Assembly: GCA_030053915.1 (NCBI GenBank)
Contig: JASGCT010000002.1
Location: 58,780-122,779, forward strand
DNA: 64,000 nt
DNA from: Alphaproteobacteria bacterium
GTDB taxonomy: Bacteria; Bacteroidota; Bacteroidia; Chitinophagales; Chitinophagaceae
Direction of reading: 5' to 3'
Shown: in pieces, positions 7,145-16,680 of the stretch
Position numbering within the stretch: position 1 is the first letter of the stretch
How the letters are laid out: every line of letters begins with the position of its first letter
Made by a program: the position numbers and the translations under genes
The notes under the pieces: model-generated
Database searches by the model: none
The model's input: the letters and a program-made list of their open reading frames with translations, nothing else
What the model was told of the DNA's origin: nothing

Positions 7145-9811
7145 TTATAATATCGTGTTGTTTAAAGTTGTTATTTTTTCAATCAGTGCATTTTTAAATG
7201 TAGCTTTAAAATCACCAGTTGTGGCTATTTGTGTTCCTCCGGCTAAGGCAAGATGAGATTGCCCGCCACCACTACCATCAATTAATGGGCAAATTAGATT
7301 TTTTATAAGTTCGTTTGCAACATATTTTGTAGAGCCTTTAAGCGTTCCAACCGCTACTTGCATTTTATTATCTATTATTGCAAAAATGATAATTATATAA
7401 AGTGGTTTTTGAATAGATTCTTGGATTTTTATAACAATTTTTTTTAACATGTCAACCGACATGACGGGTGCGTTACCAATAATAAGTTCAACGTCATTTA
7501 TTTTTTCAGAAGAATTTATAAATTTATGTGCAAGTTCGTTTATTTTAAAGTGTTCTAATTGTTCGATATATTTCTGTTTATGTTTATTTTCAGTCAGCAA
7601 ATTTTCAATAGAACTTACTAAATTAGGTGGGTTTTTAAATAAATTATTAAGATGATGAAACATAGACAAATGTTCGTTATAATATTCGAAGGCTTTAGTA
7701 GAGGCGATGGCTTCAATTCTGCGCACACCGGCGGCTACTGCTGCTTCATGTTTGATAACAAAAACACCTAATTCTGCGGTACTTGAAACGTGCGTGCCAC
7801 CGCAAAGTTCTATCGAAAATTTTGGGTCAATTGTAACTGTTCTTACAATATCACCATATTTTTCGCCAAATAAAGCCGTAGCACCAAGGTTTAAGGCTTG
7901 TTCTTTTGGCATTTCTTTTATAACTACTGGGATATTGGCTTTAATTTTTTGGTTTATTATAGCCTCAACTTGGTCAATTTCATTTTCTGTAAGTTTGGCA
8001 AAATGGGTAAAATCGAAACGCAGGTGTTGGGCTGTAACTAAACTTCCTTTTTGATTCACGTGGTTTCCTAAAACGTTTTTTAATGCGGCTTGTAATAGAT
8101 GGGTGGCGGTATGATGGGCTGTTATTTCTTGACGCATGGGTTTATCTATTTGGGCTTCAACAATTTCGCTAATATGAGCTGGCAGTTTATTACTTATTAA
8201 AATCAACAAATTATTTTCTTTTTTGGTGTCAATAACTTCAATGGTTTCATGACCAAATTTTAACCAACCCTGATCACCAACTTGTCCGCCACTTTCACCG
8301 TAAAAAGGACATTTTTCAATAACCCATTGATATAAAGTTTTTCCTTTTTGATGCACTGAACGATATTGTAAAAGGTGCGTTAAGACAGGTTCGTTAAATT
8401 CAAGGTAACCTAAAAATTGTTGACTAGATTCTGTCTGTTTTTTTACAAAAATCCAATCTTCAGCCGACATACTTCCAGCCATTTTGCTTCTATGTTTTTG
8501 TTCTTGAAGAGCACTTTCGAAACCAATTTCATCAATGTGTAACCCTTTTTCGTGGGCTAATAGTCGGGTTAAATCTATTGGGAAGCCAAAAGTATCTAAA
8601 AGTTCAAAAGCCAGTTTGCCATCAATTTTGTTTTGCGTATTACAATTTTTAGCAATATCTTCAAATTTATGCAATCCATTAGAAAGTGTTTTTAAAAATC
8701 CGTGTTCTTCCTCTTCAATAACTTTTTTAATAAAATCGGCTTGATGATGCACTTCTGGAAAAACGGTTTTAAATTGTTCTGCGAGTTTATCAACAAGTTT
8801 ATAAAGTAAAGGTTGGTGATAGTTAAGAAAGGAATAATAATATCTTACGGCGCGTCTTAAAATACGTCTAATAACATACCCAGCGCCTGTATTAGAGGGT
8901 AATTGTCCGTCAGCTATAGTAAATACAATAGCCCGAATATGGTCTGCAACAACTCTAAATGCCACGTCTTTTTTATTAGCTTCGCCATTATAATTGAGGT
9001 GTGTAATTTTTTCAACAAAATGAATGGTAGGCATAAAAATATCGGTATCATAATTACTTTTTTTATTTTGGATAACTCTTACCAATCGTTCAAGTCCCAT
9101 ACCTGTATCAACATGCACGGCTTGTAATTTCTCGAGACTTCCGTCTTTTTTACGATTATATTGTATAAACACGTTATTCCAAATTTCGATGACTTCTGGG
9201 TGGTCTTTATTAACTAATGATTCACCGGGGGTTAAGGCACGTTCGGCATCTGACCTTAAATCGTAATGAATTTCACTACAAGGTCCGCAAGGTCCTGTTT
9301 CGCCCATTTCCCAAAAATTATCTTTTTTGTTCCCCATAATAATATGATGCTGGGGTAAATATTTTTGCCATTCTTTTAATGCGAGGTTAGAGGCAGGGAT
9401 ATGTTCGTTTTTATCGCCTTCAAAAACAGACGCATAGAGTCTATTTTTATCTAATTGAAACACATCAGTTAAAAGTTCCCAAGAGTATTTAATGGCGTCT
9501 TTTTTAAAATAGTCGTTAAAGCTCCAATTCCCAAGCATCTCGAACATGGTATGATGGTAACTATCTACGCCAACTTCTTCTAAGTCGTTATGTTTTCCGC
9601 TAACTCTTAAACATTTTTGGGTATCAACAAGTCTTTTATGACTTGGTTTGGCATTTCCTAAAAAATATTCTTTAAATTGGTTCATGCCTGCATTTGTAAA
9701 AAGCAAGGTGGGGTCGTTTTTTAAAACAATAGGTGCTGAAGGCACTAAGGTATGTTGATGTTTAATAAAAAAATCAAAAAATGTTTGTCTAATTTCGTTA
9801 CTTGAAAGCAT
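7145..9811 (-). CDS. alaS: alanyl-tRNA synthetase
   Basis: AlaS charges tRNA-Ala. The 888-residue protein is full length. The N-terminal aminoacylation domain begins with the family blocks SSNEIRQTFFDFF and LVPSAPIVLKNDPTLLFTNAGMNQFKEYFLG; the editing domain has the zinc motif HHTATHLLQ and CGGTH; the C-terminal part ends with a glycine-rich GSGGGQSHLALAGG block. The gene overlaps nothing and lies 12 bases downstream of the PpiC-type isomerase on the same strand, so it may be read from the promoter at 11268-11275. It runs convergent to nuoG. Confidence 0.97.
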   Translation of the reverse strand: MLSSNEIRQTFFDFFIKHQHTLVPSAPIVLKNDPTLLFTNAGMNQFKEYFLGNAKPSHKRLVDTQKCLRVSGKHNDLEEVGVDSYHHTMFEMLGNWSFNDYFKKDAIKYSWELLTDVFQLDKNRLYASVFEGDKNEHIPASNLALKEWQKYLPQHHIIMGNKKDNFWEMGETGPCGPCSEIHYDLRSDAERALTPGESLVNKDHPEVIEIWNNVFIQYNRKKDGSLEKLQAVHVDTGMGLERLVRVIQNKKSNYDTDIFMPTIHFVEKITHLNYNGEANKKDVAFRVVADHIRAIVFTIADGQLPSNTGAGYVIRRILRRAVRYYYSFLNYHQPLLYKLVDKLAEQFKTVFPEVHHQADFIKKVIEEEEHGFLKTLSNGLHKFEDIAKNCNTQNKIDGKLAFELLDTFGFPIDLTRLLAHEKGLHIDEIGFESALQEQKHRSKMAGSMSAEDWIFVKKQTESSQQFLGYLEFNEPVLTHLLQYRSVHQKGKTLYQWVIEKCPFYGESGGQVGDQGWLKFGHETIEVIDTKKENNLLILISNKLPAHISEIVEAQIDKPMRQEITAHHTATHLLQAALKNVLGNHVNQKGSLVTAQHLRFDFTHFAKLTENEIDQVEAIINQKIKANIPVVIKEMPKEQALNLGATALFGEKYGDIVRTVTIDPKFSIELCGGTHVSSTAELGVFVIKHEAAVAAGVRRIEAIASTKAFEYYNEHLSMFHHLNNLFKNPPNLVSSIENLLTENKHKQKYIEQLEHFKINELAHKFINSSEKINDVELIIGNAPVMSVDMLKKIVIKIQESIQKPLYIIIIFAIIDNKMQVAVGTLKGSTKYVANELIKNLICPLIDGSGGGQSHLALAGGTQIATTGDFKATFKNALIEKITTLNNTIL

Positions 9812-9823
9812 ATTACATTACAA

Positions 9824-11242
9824 TTAATTTTGCGATTGAAACCATTTTGCAAGTTGCGGGCAACTTTTGTAAGGTTCAACGATTAAAACATAAAAATCTT
9901 GAATATGATTTTTTATCCAATTTTCGATAGCCACTTGTTTTTTTAAATCTAAAACGCGTTGCGCTACTTTATTATAATCGTCTTTTAAATTTTCTTTATG
10001 GGGTGTGGTTCGGCTTTTAAAATAAACGAGTCTGAGCCCTTTTCGTCCTCTTTCGTCTGTAAATTCTAAGGGTACTGTAACGTCGCCTGGGTTGAGCCCT
10101 TTTATTGCTAACACAAGGTCTTTATCTAAGGCGTCAATCGTAATAAAACTGGCACCAGTGTTTCTATCTAAAATCGCACCAGCGGTAAATTTACTATTCT
10201 CGTCATCGCTATATTTATTAACAGCTTCATTAAAACTCATTTTTTTCTGAATAATTTCTTTACGGATACTATCTAATTTATTTTTGATAATTTTTGTTTC
10301 GGCTTCTGTTATCGGCGGCGTTCTTAAAACGTGCTTAACAACCACTTCATCGCCACCTTTTTTAACCAATTGAATAATATGAAAACCAAACTTAGAACGA
10401 ATGACAGGTGTAACTTGTCCGGGTGTTTTAAGCCTAAAAGCGGCACTAAAAAAATTGGGATCCCAATTCTTGTCGCCTCTATTTAAAGTATATTGTCCAA
10501 AATTTTCACGGGAGCCTGGGTCTTCGGAGTATTGTTTAACAAAATAATCAAAATTTTTAACCCCTGTTTCCACTTGTCGTTTATAGTCGTTAAGTTGTTT
10601 AATAACATAACTTTCTACATCGGGGTCAGCATTAGGATGAACAACCAACTGATTGAGTTCTACTTCGGATTCATAGACTAATAAACTATCTTTATTGATT
10701 TTATTGTAATAATCCGAAACCTCTACAGGTGTAACTTTGATAACTTCAATAATTTTATTTTGCATCAATTCAGAAAGTTTTTGCTCACGAATGGGTTCTC
10801 TAAAATCTTCTTTAATTTGAAAAATGCTTCTATTTGCCACTTCTTCTAAAACTTCTTTAGAACCATATTGATAAATATAACTTCTGATTCTATTTTCAAG
10901 TGCGGCATCTACTTCATCTTCAGAAAGGGGTAATGAATCACGTTGGGCTTGCAATACAAATATTTTTTTTATCATTAAATTTTCTAAAACTTGACAAGGA
11001 TCGGGAATGGTAATATCTTCTATATTTGCCGCTTGGGCTTGTCGTTTAAAATCTGCCAGATAATTTTGAATATCAGAATATAAAACATATTTATCGCCAA
11101 CAAATACCACAATTTTATCAGCTAATACACGTTGTTTATTTTCAAGAATACTTGCGCTATTATTTTGGGCGGCGCCCTGCATAAAAATAACAAGAGTTAT
11201 AAAACTAAGAAGGCATTTGATAGAATATGAACTTTTTAACAT
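9824..11242 (-). CDS. SurA-like periplasmic peptidyl-prolyl isomerase
   Basis: A 472-residue exported folding factor for outer-membrane proteins. It has an N-terminal signal peptide (hydrophobic LLSFITLVIFMQGAAQ), a SurA-type N domain (IVVFVGDKYVLYSDI, then helices with LMIKKIFVLQAQRD), and two parvulin (rotamase) domains: about residues 195-300, ending RSKFGFHIIQLVKKGGD, and about 300-410, a weaker repeat ending ERGRKGLRLVYFKSRTTPHKEN. The order signal-N-PPIase-PPIase fits SurA. The real surA label is not certain because Bacteroidota carry several paralogues. A strong -7 element precedes it. Confidence 0.88.
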   Translation of the reverse strand: MLKSSYSIKCLLSFITLVIFMQGAAQNNSASILENKQRVLADKIVVFVGDKYVLYSDIQNYLADFKRQAQAANIEDITIPDPCQVLENLMIKKIFVLQAQRDSLPLSEDEVDAALENRIRSYIYQYGSKEVLEEVANRSIFQIKEDFREPIREQKLSELMQNKIIEVIKVTPVEVSDYYNKINKDSLLVYESEVELNQLVVHPNADPDVESYVIKQLNDYKRQVETGVKNFDYFVKQYSEDPGSRENFGQYTLNRGDKNWDPNFFSAAFRLKTPGQVTPVIRSKFGFHIIQLVKKGGDEVVVKHVLRTPPITEAETKIIKNKLDSIRKEIIQKKMSFNEAVNKYSDDENSKFTAGAILDRNTGASFITIDALDKDLVLAIKGLNPGDVTVPLEFTDERGRKGLRLVYFKSRTTPHKENLKDDYNKVAQRVLDLKKQVAIENWIKNHIQDFYVLIVEPYKSCPQLAKWFQSQN

Positions 11243-11267
11243 AAATGGGATAACATTGAATTTGAAG

Positions 11268-11275
11268 CAAAGGTA
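11268..11275 (-). promoter_or_regulatory. -7 element TACCTTTG for the PPIase-alaS unit
   Basis: CAAAGGTA on the + strand reads TACCTTTG on the - strand, 25 bases before the PPIase ATG, an exact match to the Bacteroidota consensus. Confidence 0.65.
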
Positions 11276-11379
11276 CGAATTTTAATAAAACTATATACTA
11301 TTAATTGAATTTAGTAACGAATATTTAACATTTTGAAATTTTTAGTTGAATTTTAGAGACAATTAAAAAATAGTTTTAT

Positions 11380-11949
11380 TTATTTAGTATTTAATTTTTG
11401 CGTAATTTCATTAAAAACTGTTTCTACCGATTGCATCCCATCAATAGAAATAAATTTATTTTGCGTTTTATAAAAATCAGCTACAATGGCAGTTTTGGTT
11501 TCATATTCTTGTAAACGGGCTTTAATAGTTTGTTCGTTATCGTCTATTCTACCGCTATTTTGTCCTCTTTGTAATAATCGTTTAATCAATTGTTCTTGGT
11601 TAACAATTAGAAAAAAAACAGCCTCAATTTTTAAGTTAAATGCATTTAATATCATGTCTAGGCTTTTAGCTTGTGCCAATGTTCTTGGGTAACCGTCAAA
11701 TAAAAAACCATTGACATTTAAATTAGCTTGAATATTACTTTTAATAATGCCGTCAACCACGCTATCAGGAACAAGTTCGCCCTTTTCGATAAGCGATTTG
11801 GCTTGTATGCCGAGCGTTGTTTTATTATTCATTTCTTCACGTAACAAATTGCCTGTAGATAAATGAAAAAAACCATATTTTTGAACTAATTGTTCGCTTT
11901 GAGTACCTTTACCACAGCCGGGAGGTCCAAATAGAATAATATTTTTCAT
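11380..11949 (-). CDS. adk: adenylate kinase
   Basis: Adenylate kinase interconverts ATP + AMP and 2 ADP. From the chosen ATG at 11949 it has 189 residues. It begins MKNIILFGPPGCGKGTQSEQ, the P-loop, followed by HLSTGNLLREE (AMP binding), the FLFDGYPRTLAQA motif and the Arg-rich GRIDDNEQTIKARLQEY lid/arginine block. The short LID without a zinc-cysteine insertion is the compact form. The longer in-frame start at 11970 is rejected because the -7 promoter element (11968-11975) overlaps it. Confidence 0.95.
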   Translation of the reverse strand: MKNIILFGPPGCGKGTQSEQLVQKYGFFHLSTGNLLREEMNNKTTLGIQAKSLIEKGELVPDSVVDGIIKSNIQANLNVNGFLFDGYPRTLAQAKSLDMILNAFNLKIEAVFFLIVNQEQLIKRLLQRGQNSGRIDDNEQTIKARLQEYETKTAIVADFYKTQNKFISIDGMQSVETVFNEITQKLNTK

Positions 11950-11967
11950 AATTTTTATTTTAGAAAG

Positions 11968-11975
11968 CAAAATTA
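11968..11975 (-). promoter_or_regulatory. -7 element TAATTTTG for adk
   Basis: The minus strand reads TAATTTTG here, 18 bases upstream of the adk ATG at 11949. It overlaps an alternative upstream ATG and so decides the start. Confidence 0.6.
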
Positions 11976-12020
11976 AAAAAAAAAAATCACTTTAAAAAAT
12001 TTATTTTTGAGAGTTTTAAT

Positions 12021-12028
12021 TATCTTCG
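12021..12028 (+). promoter_or_regulatory. imperfect -7 element TATCTTCG for the acyltransferase gene
   Basis: One mismatch from TAnnTTTG, seven bases before the ATG at 12035. It is divergent from the adk promoter. Weak on its own. Confidence 0.35.
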
Positions 12029-12034
12029 TGCATT

Positions 12035-12598
12035 ATGTTAAAAAAAATTGCTCGATGGTACTTAAATTATTATAAGTGGCAATTTGTGGGTAGTTATCCT
12101 TTTTATTTAAAAAAAAGTATTATAATAGTTGCACCTCATACCAGTAATATCGATTTTATTATTGGGCTTATGGTAAGATCTGTCTTAAAACTTTATCACG
12201 TGAAGTTTTTAGGCAAGCACATTTTATTTCAAGGTCCGTGGGGTGTTTTTTTTAAAAGGCTTGGCGGGATTTCTGTGGACCGTAGCAGTTCGCATCAAAT
12301 GGTAGAAAAAATAGTTGATATCTATAATAAAAACGATAGTTTTACTTTGGTATTAAGTCCTGAAGGCACCAGAAAACAGGTAAAAAAATTTAAGTCTGGT
12401 TTTTATTATATTGCTTTAAAAGCTAAAATACCCATCATTATGGCTGGTATCGACTATAAAACAAAATCTATTCATTTTAGCAGCCCTTTTTATATAACCG
12501 AAGATAAAAAAGCTGATTTTGGTAAAATGTATGATTTTTTTCGCCCATTTCAAGGCAAAAATTATCAAGAAAACGATTGGGTTATAGACGAAAATTAA
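12035..12598 (+). CDS. PlsC-like 1-acyl-glycerol-3-phosphate acyltransferase family protein
   Basis: A 187-residue acyltransferase of the PlsC fold. The catalytic HX4D motif is APHTSNID with His35 and Asp40; the glycerol-phosphate site is LGGISVDR, and SPEGTRK supplies the third family block near residue 110. Only one weak N-terminal hydrophobic stretch is visible. The short length and the SNIDF sequence are typical of the Bacteroidota paralogue often called glycerol acyltransferase, so its role may be lipid remodelling rather than the main lysophosphatidate step. It stands alone between adk and tRNA-Asn. Confidence 0.85.
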   Translation: MLKKIARWYLNYYKWQFVGSYPFYLKKSIIIVAPHTSNIDFIIGLMVRSVLKLYHVKFLGKHILFQGPWGVFFKRLGGISVDRSSSHQMVEKIVDIYNKNDSFTLVLSPEGTRKQVKKFKSGFYYIALKAKIPIIMAGIDYKTKSIHFSSPFYITEDKKADFGKMYDFFRPFQGKNYQENDWVIDEN

Positions 12599-12646
12599 AT
12601 TTAAAAAATAAATTTAAAATTATTTTTTAGTTTTAAGATTTTTGTG

Positions 12647-12654
12647 TAACTTTG
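12647..12654 (+). promoter_or_regulatory. -7 element TAACTTTG for tRNA-Asn
   Basis: Exact TAnnTTTG match 14 bases before the tRNA 5' end, as expected for a tRNA promoter with a very short leader. Confidence 0.65.
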
Positions 12655-12668
12655 CACAAATTATACAC

Positions 12669-12742
12669 TCCTCAATAGCTCAGTTGGTTAGAGCATCTGA
12701 CTGTTAATCAGAGGGTCGCTGGTTCAAGTCCAGCTTGGGGAG
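12669..12742 (+). tRNA. tRNA-Asn (GTT)
   Basis: A complete 74-base cloverleaf. The acceptor arm TCCTCAA pairs with TTGGGGA (one G-T pair), the D arm carries AGCTCAGTTGGTTAGAGC, the anticodon stem TCTGA/TCAGA encloses CTGTTAA with anticodon GTT (12703-12705), and the T arm is GCTGG TTCAAGT CCAGC. CCA is not encoded. A consensus -7 element precedes it. Confidence 0.96.
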
Positions 12743-12743
12743 C

Positions 12744-12758
12744 TGATAATTTTTATCA
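12744..12758 (+). terminator. putative terminator after tRNA-Asn
   Basis: TGATAA-TTT-TTATCA forms a short 6-bp stem directly after the tRNA and is followed by a pyrimidine/T-rich stretch. The stem is AT-rich, so this is a modest call. Confidence 0.4.
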
Positions 12759-12795
12759 TTTCCCTTTTATTTTTTCAAACTTCTCTTTAAAATAA

Positions 12796-12817
12796 GGTAT
12801 TTTATCTTATAAATACC
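12796..12817 (-). terminator. putative terminator of the TlpA-like gene
   Basis: GGTATTT (12796-12802) and AAATACC (12811-12817) form a 7-bp stem with an 8-base loop about 70 bases beyond the stop of the minus-strand thioredoxin-like gene; the exit side is only moderately T-rich. Confidence 0.3.
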
Positions 12818-12884
12818 ACAAAACACTTTTGGATATTTAAAATAACAGCCTATAAACGCCTTTGTTTATAAAAACAAAACAGCC

Positions 12885-13523
12885 TTATTGTTGAAGGGTT
12901 TCTTCGATAGCTTTTTCTAAATCTGAAATGGTATTGGGGAACAATCCTTTTATTGTAAAGTAGAAATTACCTTTTTTATCAATTACAAAATGCGTGGGGT
13001 AGCCATCAACTTGATACTCTTCAACAAGACGTTGACTTTCGGGAATTAAATGGTAGGTAAATGGCTGGGTTTTTAAAAAATTTTGAATTTCAGATTTAGT
13101 ATTCAAACCCATTCCTAAAAAAACAATATTGGGGTTTGTAGCGTATTTTTCAACGAGTTTGTTTAATTCTGGCATTTCTTTTTTACAAGGTGGGCAATCT
13201 TTAAACCAAAAATTTAAAACAATTACTTTACCTAAAAGGTCTTTTGAAATATATTTGTTTCCGTTGATGTCTTTAACATTAAATTTAGGAATAGGCTTGC
13301 CAAGTCTGGGGTCTGCAGTTGACGTTTGTTCTTGGGCTTTAAACGAAATAAGGTCAAAAAACTTTAAGGAAGATAAATCGTCAAATACTACTGTTTTATA
13401 GGGTTTTTCACAATCATTTTGTTCAAGGCAAGATTGCATAACCTTTTGAGCAAGACTTGAAGAAGTTAGAATAAAACTGCCAATTAAAATTTTAAACCCA
13501 AGGTTCATTATAATTTTTTTCAT
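12885..13523 (-). CDS. TlpA-like thioredoxin-fold protein
   Basis: A 212-residue exported thiol-disulfide protein. An N-terminal signal sequence (LGFKILIGSFILTSSSLAQ) is followed by a linker containing a Cys pair (Cys32 and Cys38), then an AhpC/TSA-thioredoxin domain from about residue 72: GKPIPKFNVKDINGNKY, VIVLNFWFKDCPPCKKEMPEL with the CPPC active site (Cys110, Cys113), and the cis-Pro region DGYPTHFVIDKKG. Such proteins reduce periplasmic cysteines, for example of cytochrome c apoproteins, and the window encodes several c-type cytochromes; that link is inference. It is a single gene with its own promoter. Confidence 0.88.
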   Translation of the reverse strand: MKKIIMNLGFKILIGSFILTSSSLAQKVMQSCLEQNDCEKPYKTVVFDDLSSLKFFDLISFKAQEQTSTADPRLGKPIPKFNVKDINGNKYISKDLLGKVIVLNFWFKDCPPCKKEMPELNKLVEKYATNPNIVFLGMGLNTKSEIQNFLKTQPFTYHLIPESQRLVEEYQVDGYPTHFVIDKKGNFYFTIKGLFPNTISDLEKAIEETLQQ

Positions 13524-13588
13524 AGTTAAATTTTTTGAGGCTCTTTGAAAACAAGCGTCTTGAAATTTTGCAAAGAAACCATTTAAAG

Positions 13589-13596
13589 CAAAGGTA
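13589..13596 (-). promoter_or_regulatory. -7 element TACCTTTG for the TlpA-like gene
   Basis: Exact consensus on the minus strand, 65 bases before the ATG at 13523, leaving a 5' leader of roughly 60 bases. Confidence 0.6.
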
Positions 13597-13640
13597 CATT
13601 ATTTATTTTTAAAAATTAAAAAAAAATAAAATTCTATAAT

Positions 13641-16472
13641 TTAGGCTTCAACGAGACTGATGTCGTCTTCTGTTAAATTGTAAAGTTCATACACCAATTC
13701 GTTAATTTTATCTTCGTTGTAATCTATTTTTTGTTTAATTAGGTCTCTTTGGGTTTCTAAATTAACTATTTTAACCTCCTCATTTAATAGTAATTGGTTT
13801 TCAACAATTAAACTAATTTTGTTGACAATATTTTTATGAGGGTTGTGGGGTAAAGGTAACTTTTCTAAAAATGTTTTTGAAATATTAACTGTTACATTAC
13901 TAAGATTTGTAAAATTTTTGGAATAATAAAAATTCCAGAGTTTACTATTAATTAAAGCACAAATAAGTTGATATGGGTATATTTTTTCAAATTTTTCTGA
14001 AATAATTATTAAATTTGTAGAAGCGAATGCCTTATACTTCTCTTTATCAATCGTACAAACAAGTGGACATTTACCTCCACTAATTCTTTGAACAACAATT
14101 TTTACTTTTTCTACCCATAAATAATCTGGTCTTGCTCTATGAATTTTTTTTCTATCGAATAAAACATAATTGCCTCCAAAATTTGTCTGATATTTTTTTA
14201 TATCTTTGCCTTCTAACATAGGCATGTAATAATTTGAAAGTTTTTTATTACTGATAAATTTTTTATGTGCTACGATGCCCTCAATAATATCTTTAACGAT
14301 ATCCTTTAAATAAAATTTTGATATTGACATTCTATCAAAAAGTTTTTGTTCAAACTTGTTAATATATAAACTAAAGACATGGCTTACGTTATTTAGAAAA
14401 ACTGATTGCGATATTTTTGTAATTTTGGTTTCATCTACAAAGCCATCTTTTTTGCAATTGGCATCAATAATCAAAGTGTCTTTTTTATTAGGATTGTTTA
14501 ATATATTAATAATAATCGTAGATACCGTTACGCCATCAAAAACACCTTCTTTTAAATCAACAATTCTCTCTAAAAATGTTCTCTCTAAAATAAATTTTCT
14601 GGCAGTGTCGTAAGTAGTTGTTCTTAGCAACCCATTAGGAATTATAAAGCTTAAATAGCCATTTTTATGTAAAAGTTCAGTTGATTTAAGAATAAACAAA
14701 ATATAAAGATTTATTTTACCTGATTGATTTTTGCGAGAGGTGTCTTCACCTTTGGAAATGTCAAACTTAGACCAAAAATAATTTTTAACATCATCTGACC
14801 AATCCACATCTCGAGTAAAAACGTACGGTGGGTTACCAATGACCACGTCAAAACCGCCTTTTTTAAAAATTTTTGGAAACCCCTTTTGCCAACTAAATGG
14901 TTTAATTGTTCTGTCTTCACCAAAATCAATTTGAGTGTCGTAATAATCTGTATCTATCAAACTATTACCGCATTTAATATTATCTTCAAGGGCTGGTAAT
15001 ACCCTGTTATTAAATAGTTTCATTTCGTAAGCAATACTAGCTTGTGTTTCGCCTTCCAAACATTTTAACAGTAATGAAAGTTTTGTAATCTCCACAGCGT
15101 TTGTGTCGATATCAACACCATAAATATTATTAAGTAAAATTTTCTTTTTTTCGTGAGTCGTTAAATGTCCTTCGGGTGTTAAGGGGTTGTTCTTTTTAGG
15201 GTTCTGTAGATAAAAATTTTTATGCCAGTTTAATAAATACTGGTATGCGCCTAACAAAAAACTACCACTTCCACAAGCCGGATCTACTATTTTAAGATCT
15301 GCCAATTCAAGAGGTGTTTTATTTTCGCATTGTTTTCCTATTGTATTCATTACCATATAGTCAACAATATATTGAGGCGTATAATAAACACCACCTGCTT
15401 TGCGTACCTCTGGTTTAAATTCTATAATAGCCTTCCCTTTATTATTAACAGTAATAGTTTTTCCTAAAAACTGTTCATAAGCCCATCCTAATACTTCTAC
15501 ACTTAAAACCGAAAATTCATAAGGGCATTCTGGGTAGTATAATTCATGAATGATAGTTTTTATTGTTTTATTATGGATATTTATTTTGCAACTTAGGGTA
15601 TCTTGTAAAAAGTTAAACAAACCACTATTATATTTTTCATCAGCTTGTTGAAATTCAACTAAAATATTTTGGTAAAAATCACCATAATTTACACAATCTT
15701 TCAGCTTACCATAAGGCTCAATATTTCTATCCTCGCAGATTCGTAAAAATATAATTCTATCCAGTGTTTGTTGTACAACAAAATTGAGTTCTTCTACACT
15801 TAAGTGTTTGTTTTCTTTACTAATGGTTTCGGCTAATAAATTACGCCAATAATCAAGTGAATTTAAAAATTCTTTATCAACGGTAGTAGTCCCTTTATGG
15901 CTAAGGTTGGCAGCAAGAAATTTGTCAAAACTTCCTTTTAAAACGGCTTCTTTACTCAACGTATTCCAAAGAAATTCCCATTCTGTAAGATACTCGTTGT
16001 ATGTTAAGTATTTTACCCTTGCGATACTGCTTTTATCAGTTAGTTTTGGTTTTTTAGTACAATCGTAAATAGCCATTTCTTCAAAATTGATTATCATACT
16101 TACATTCAATTTAGCACTCCACCCATATCGTCTAATTTGGTAAGCTGGTTGCAGATCGTCTTTAATATGAATACTTGGTTTTTTAGCCTCTACAAAAAAT
16201 AGTCTTTGTGCGCCGCTTAATTTAAAAGAGTAATCGGGTGTTTTAGTTGCAAAACCAATTTTGACTTTGTCTTCTTGAATAACTTCTCTATAGCTTTCAG
16301 CACAACCTTGTTCATTATCAATATCCCATCCTAAGGCTTTAAAGAAAGGGTCAATAAAATCTCTGCGGGTTTGTGTTTCGTTATAGTTTGAATTTTTGTA
16401 AGAAAGTCGTTGTTGGCTAAACCTCGAAACTAATTCCTGTACTTTAATAAAACCCAATTCTTTTTTTGTCAT
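13641..16472 (-). CDS. type IIG restriction-modification enzyme (Eco57I-like)
   Basis: A single 943-residue polypeptide joining nuclease, adenine-N6 methyltransferase and specificity region. The N-terminal PD-(D/E)XK nuclease shows PD at 79-80 and FFVEAKKP with Glu95 and Lys97. The methyltransferase has motif I VDPACGSGSFLLGAY and motif IV VIGNPPYVFTR, preceded by the RKAGGVYYTPQYIVDYM block typical of this family. The last 230 residues look like a TaqI-type target recognition domain (PMLEGKDIKKYQ, NLSNVTVNISKTFLEKLPLP) with a helical tail. No separate S or R subunit is adjacent, consistent with a self-contained enzyme. ATG at 16472 was chosen because the promoter at 16518-16525 overlaps the only upstream in-frame start. 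Confidence 0.9.
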   Translation of the reverse strand: MTKKELGFIKVQELVSRFSQQRLSYKNSNYNETQTRRDFIDPFFKALGWDIDNEQGCAESYREVIQEDKVKIGFATKTPDYSFKLSGAQRLFFVEAKKPSIHIKDDLQPAYQIRRYGWSAKLNVSMIINFEEMAIYDCTKKPKLTDKSSIARVKYLTYNEYLTEWEFLWNTLSKEAVLKGSFDKFLAANLSHKGTTTVDKEFLNSLDYWRNLLAETISKENKHLSVEELNFVVQQTLDRIIFLRICEDRNIEPYGKLKDCVNYGDFYQNILVEFQQADEKYNSGLFNFLQDTLSCKINIHNKTIKTIIHELYYPECPYEFSVLSVEVLGWAYEQFLGKTITVNNKGKAIIEFKPEVRKAGGVYYTPQYIVDYMVMNTIGKQCENKTPLELADLKIVDPACGSGSFLLGAYQYLLNWHKNFYLQNPKKNNPLTPEGHLTTHEKKKILLNNIYGVDIDTNAVEITKLSLLLKCLEGETQASIAYEMKLFNNRVLPALEDNIKCGNSLIDTDYYDTQIDFGEDRTIKPFSWQKGFPKIFKKGGFDVVIGNPPYVFTRDVDWSDDVKNYFWSKFDISKGEDTSRKNQSGKINLYILFILKSTELLHKNGYLSFIIPNGLLRTTTYDTARKFILERTFLERIVDLKEGVFDGVTVSTIIINILNNPNKKDTLIIDANCKKDGFVDETKITKISQSVFLNNVSHVFSLYINKFEQKLFDRMSISKFYLKDIVKDIIEGIVAHKKFISNKKLSNYYMPMLEGKDIKKYQTNFGGNYVLFDRKKIHRARPDYLWVEKVKIVVQRISGGKCPLVCTIDKEKYKAFASTNLIIISEKFEKIYPYQLICALINSKLWNFYYSKNFTNLSNVTVNISKTFLEKLPLPHNPHKNIVNKISLIVENQLLLNEEVKIVNLETQRDLIKQKIDYNEDKINELVYELYNLTEDDISLVEA

Positions 16473-16517
16473 TTTTAATACCGATTGTTTTAAATATTTT
16501 AACCGCTTAATACATTG

Positions 16518-16525
16518 CAAAAATA
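16518..16525 (-). promoter_or_regulatory. -7 element TATTTTTG for the type IIG gene
   Basis: Minus-strand TATTTTTG fits TAnnTTTG, 45 bases upstream of the ATG at 16472, and overlaps the alternative start at 16520. Confidence 0.5.
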
Positions 16526-16680
16526 CAAATTTTTAGTTATAAAAAATTAATTTGATGTTTAAATATTATAATTAAACTATTATAGAATTTTCTACTTACC
16601 AGATTTTATTATCGTATTACCAACGGAAACAATAACTCGGAAAAAATATAAAGAACCCTTTTTTGCTAATAATTTTAAAA

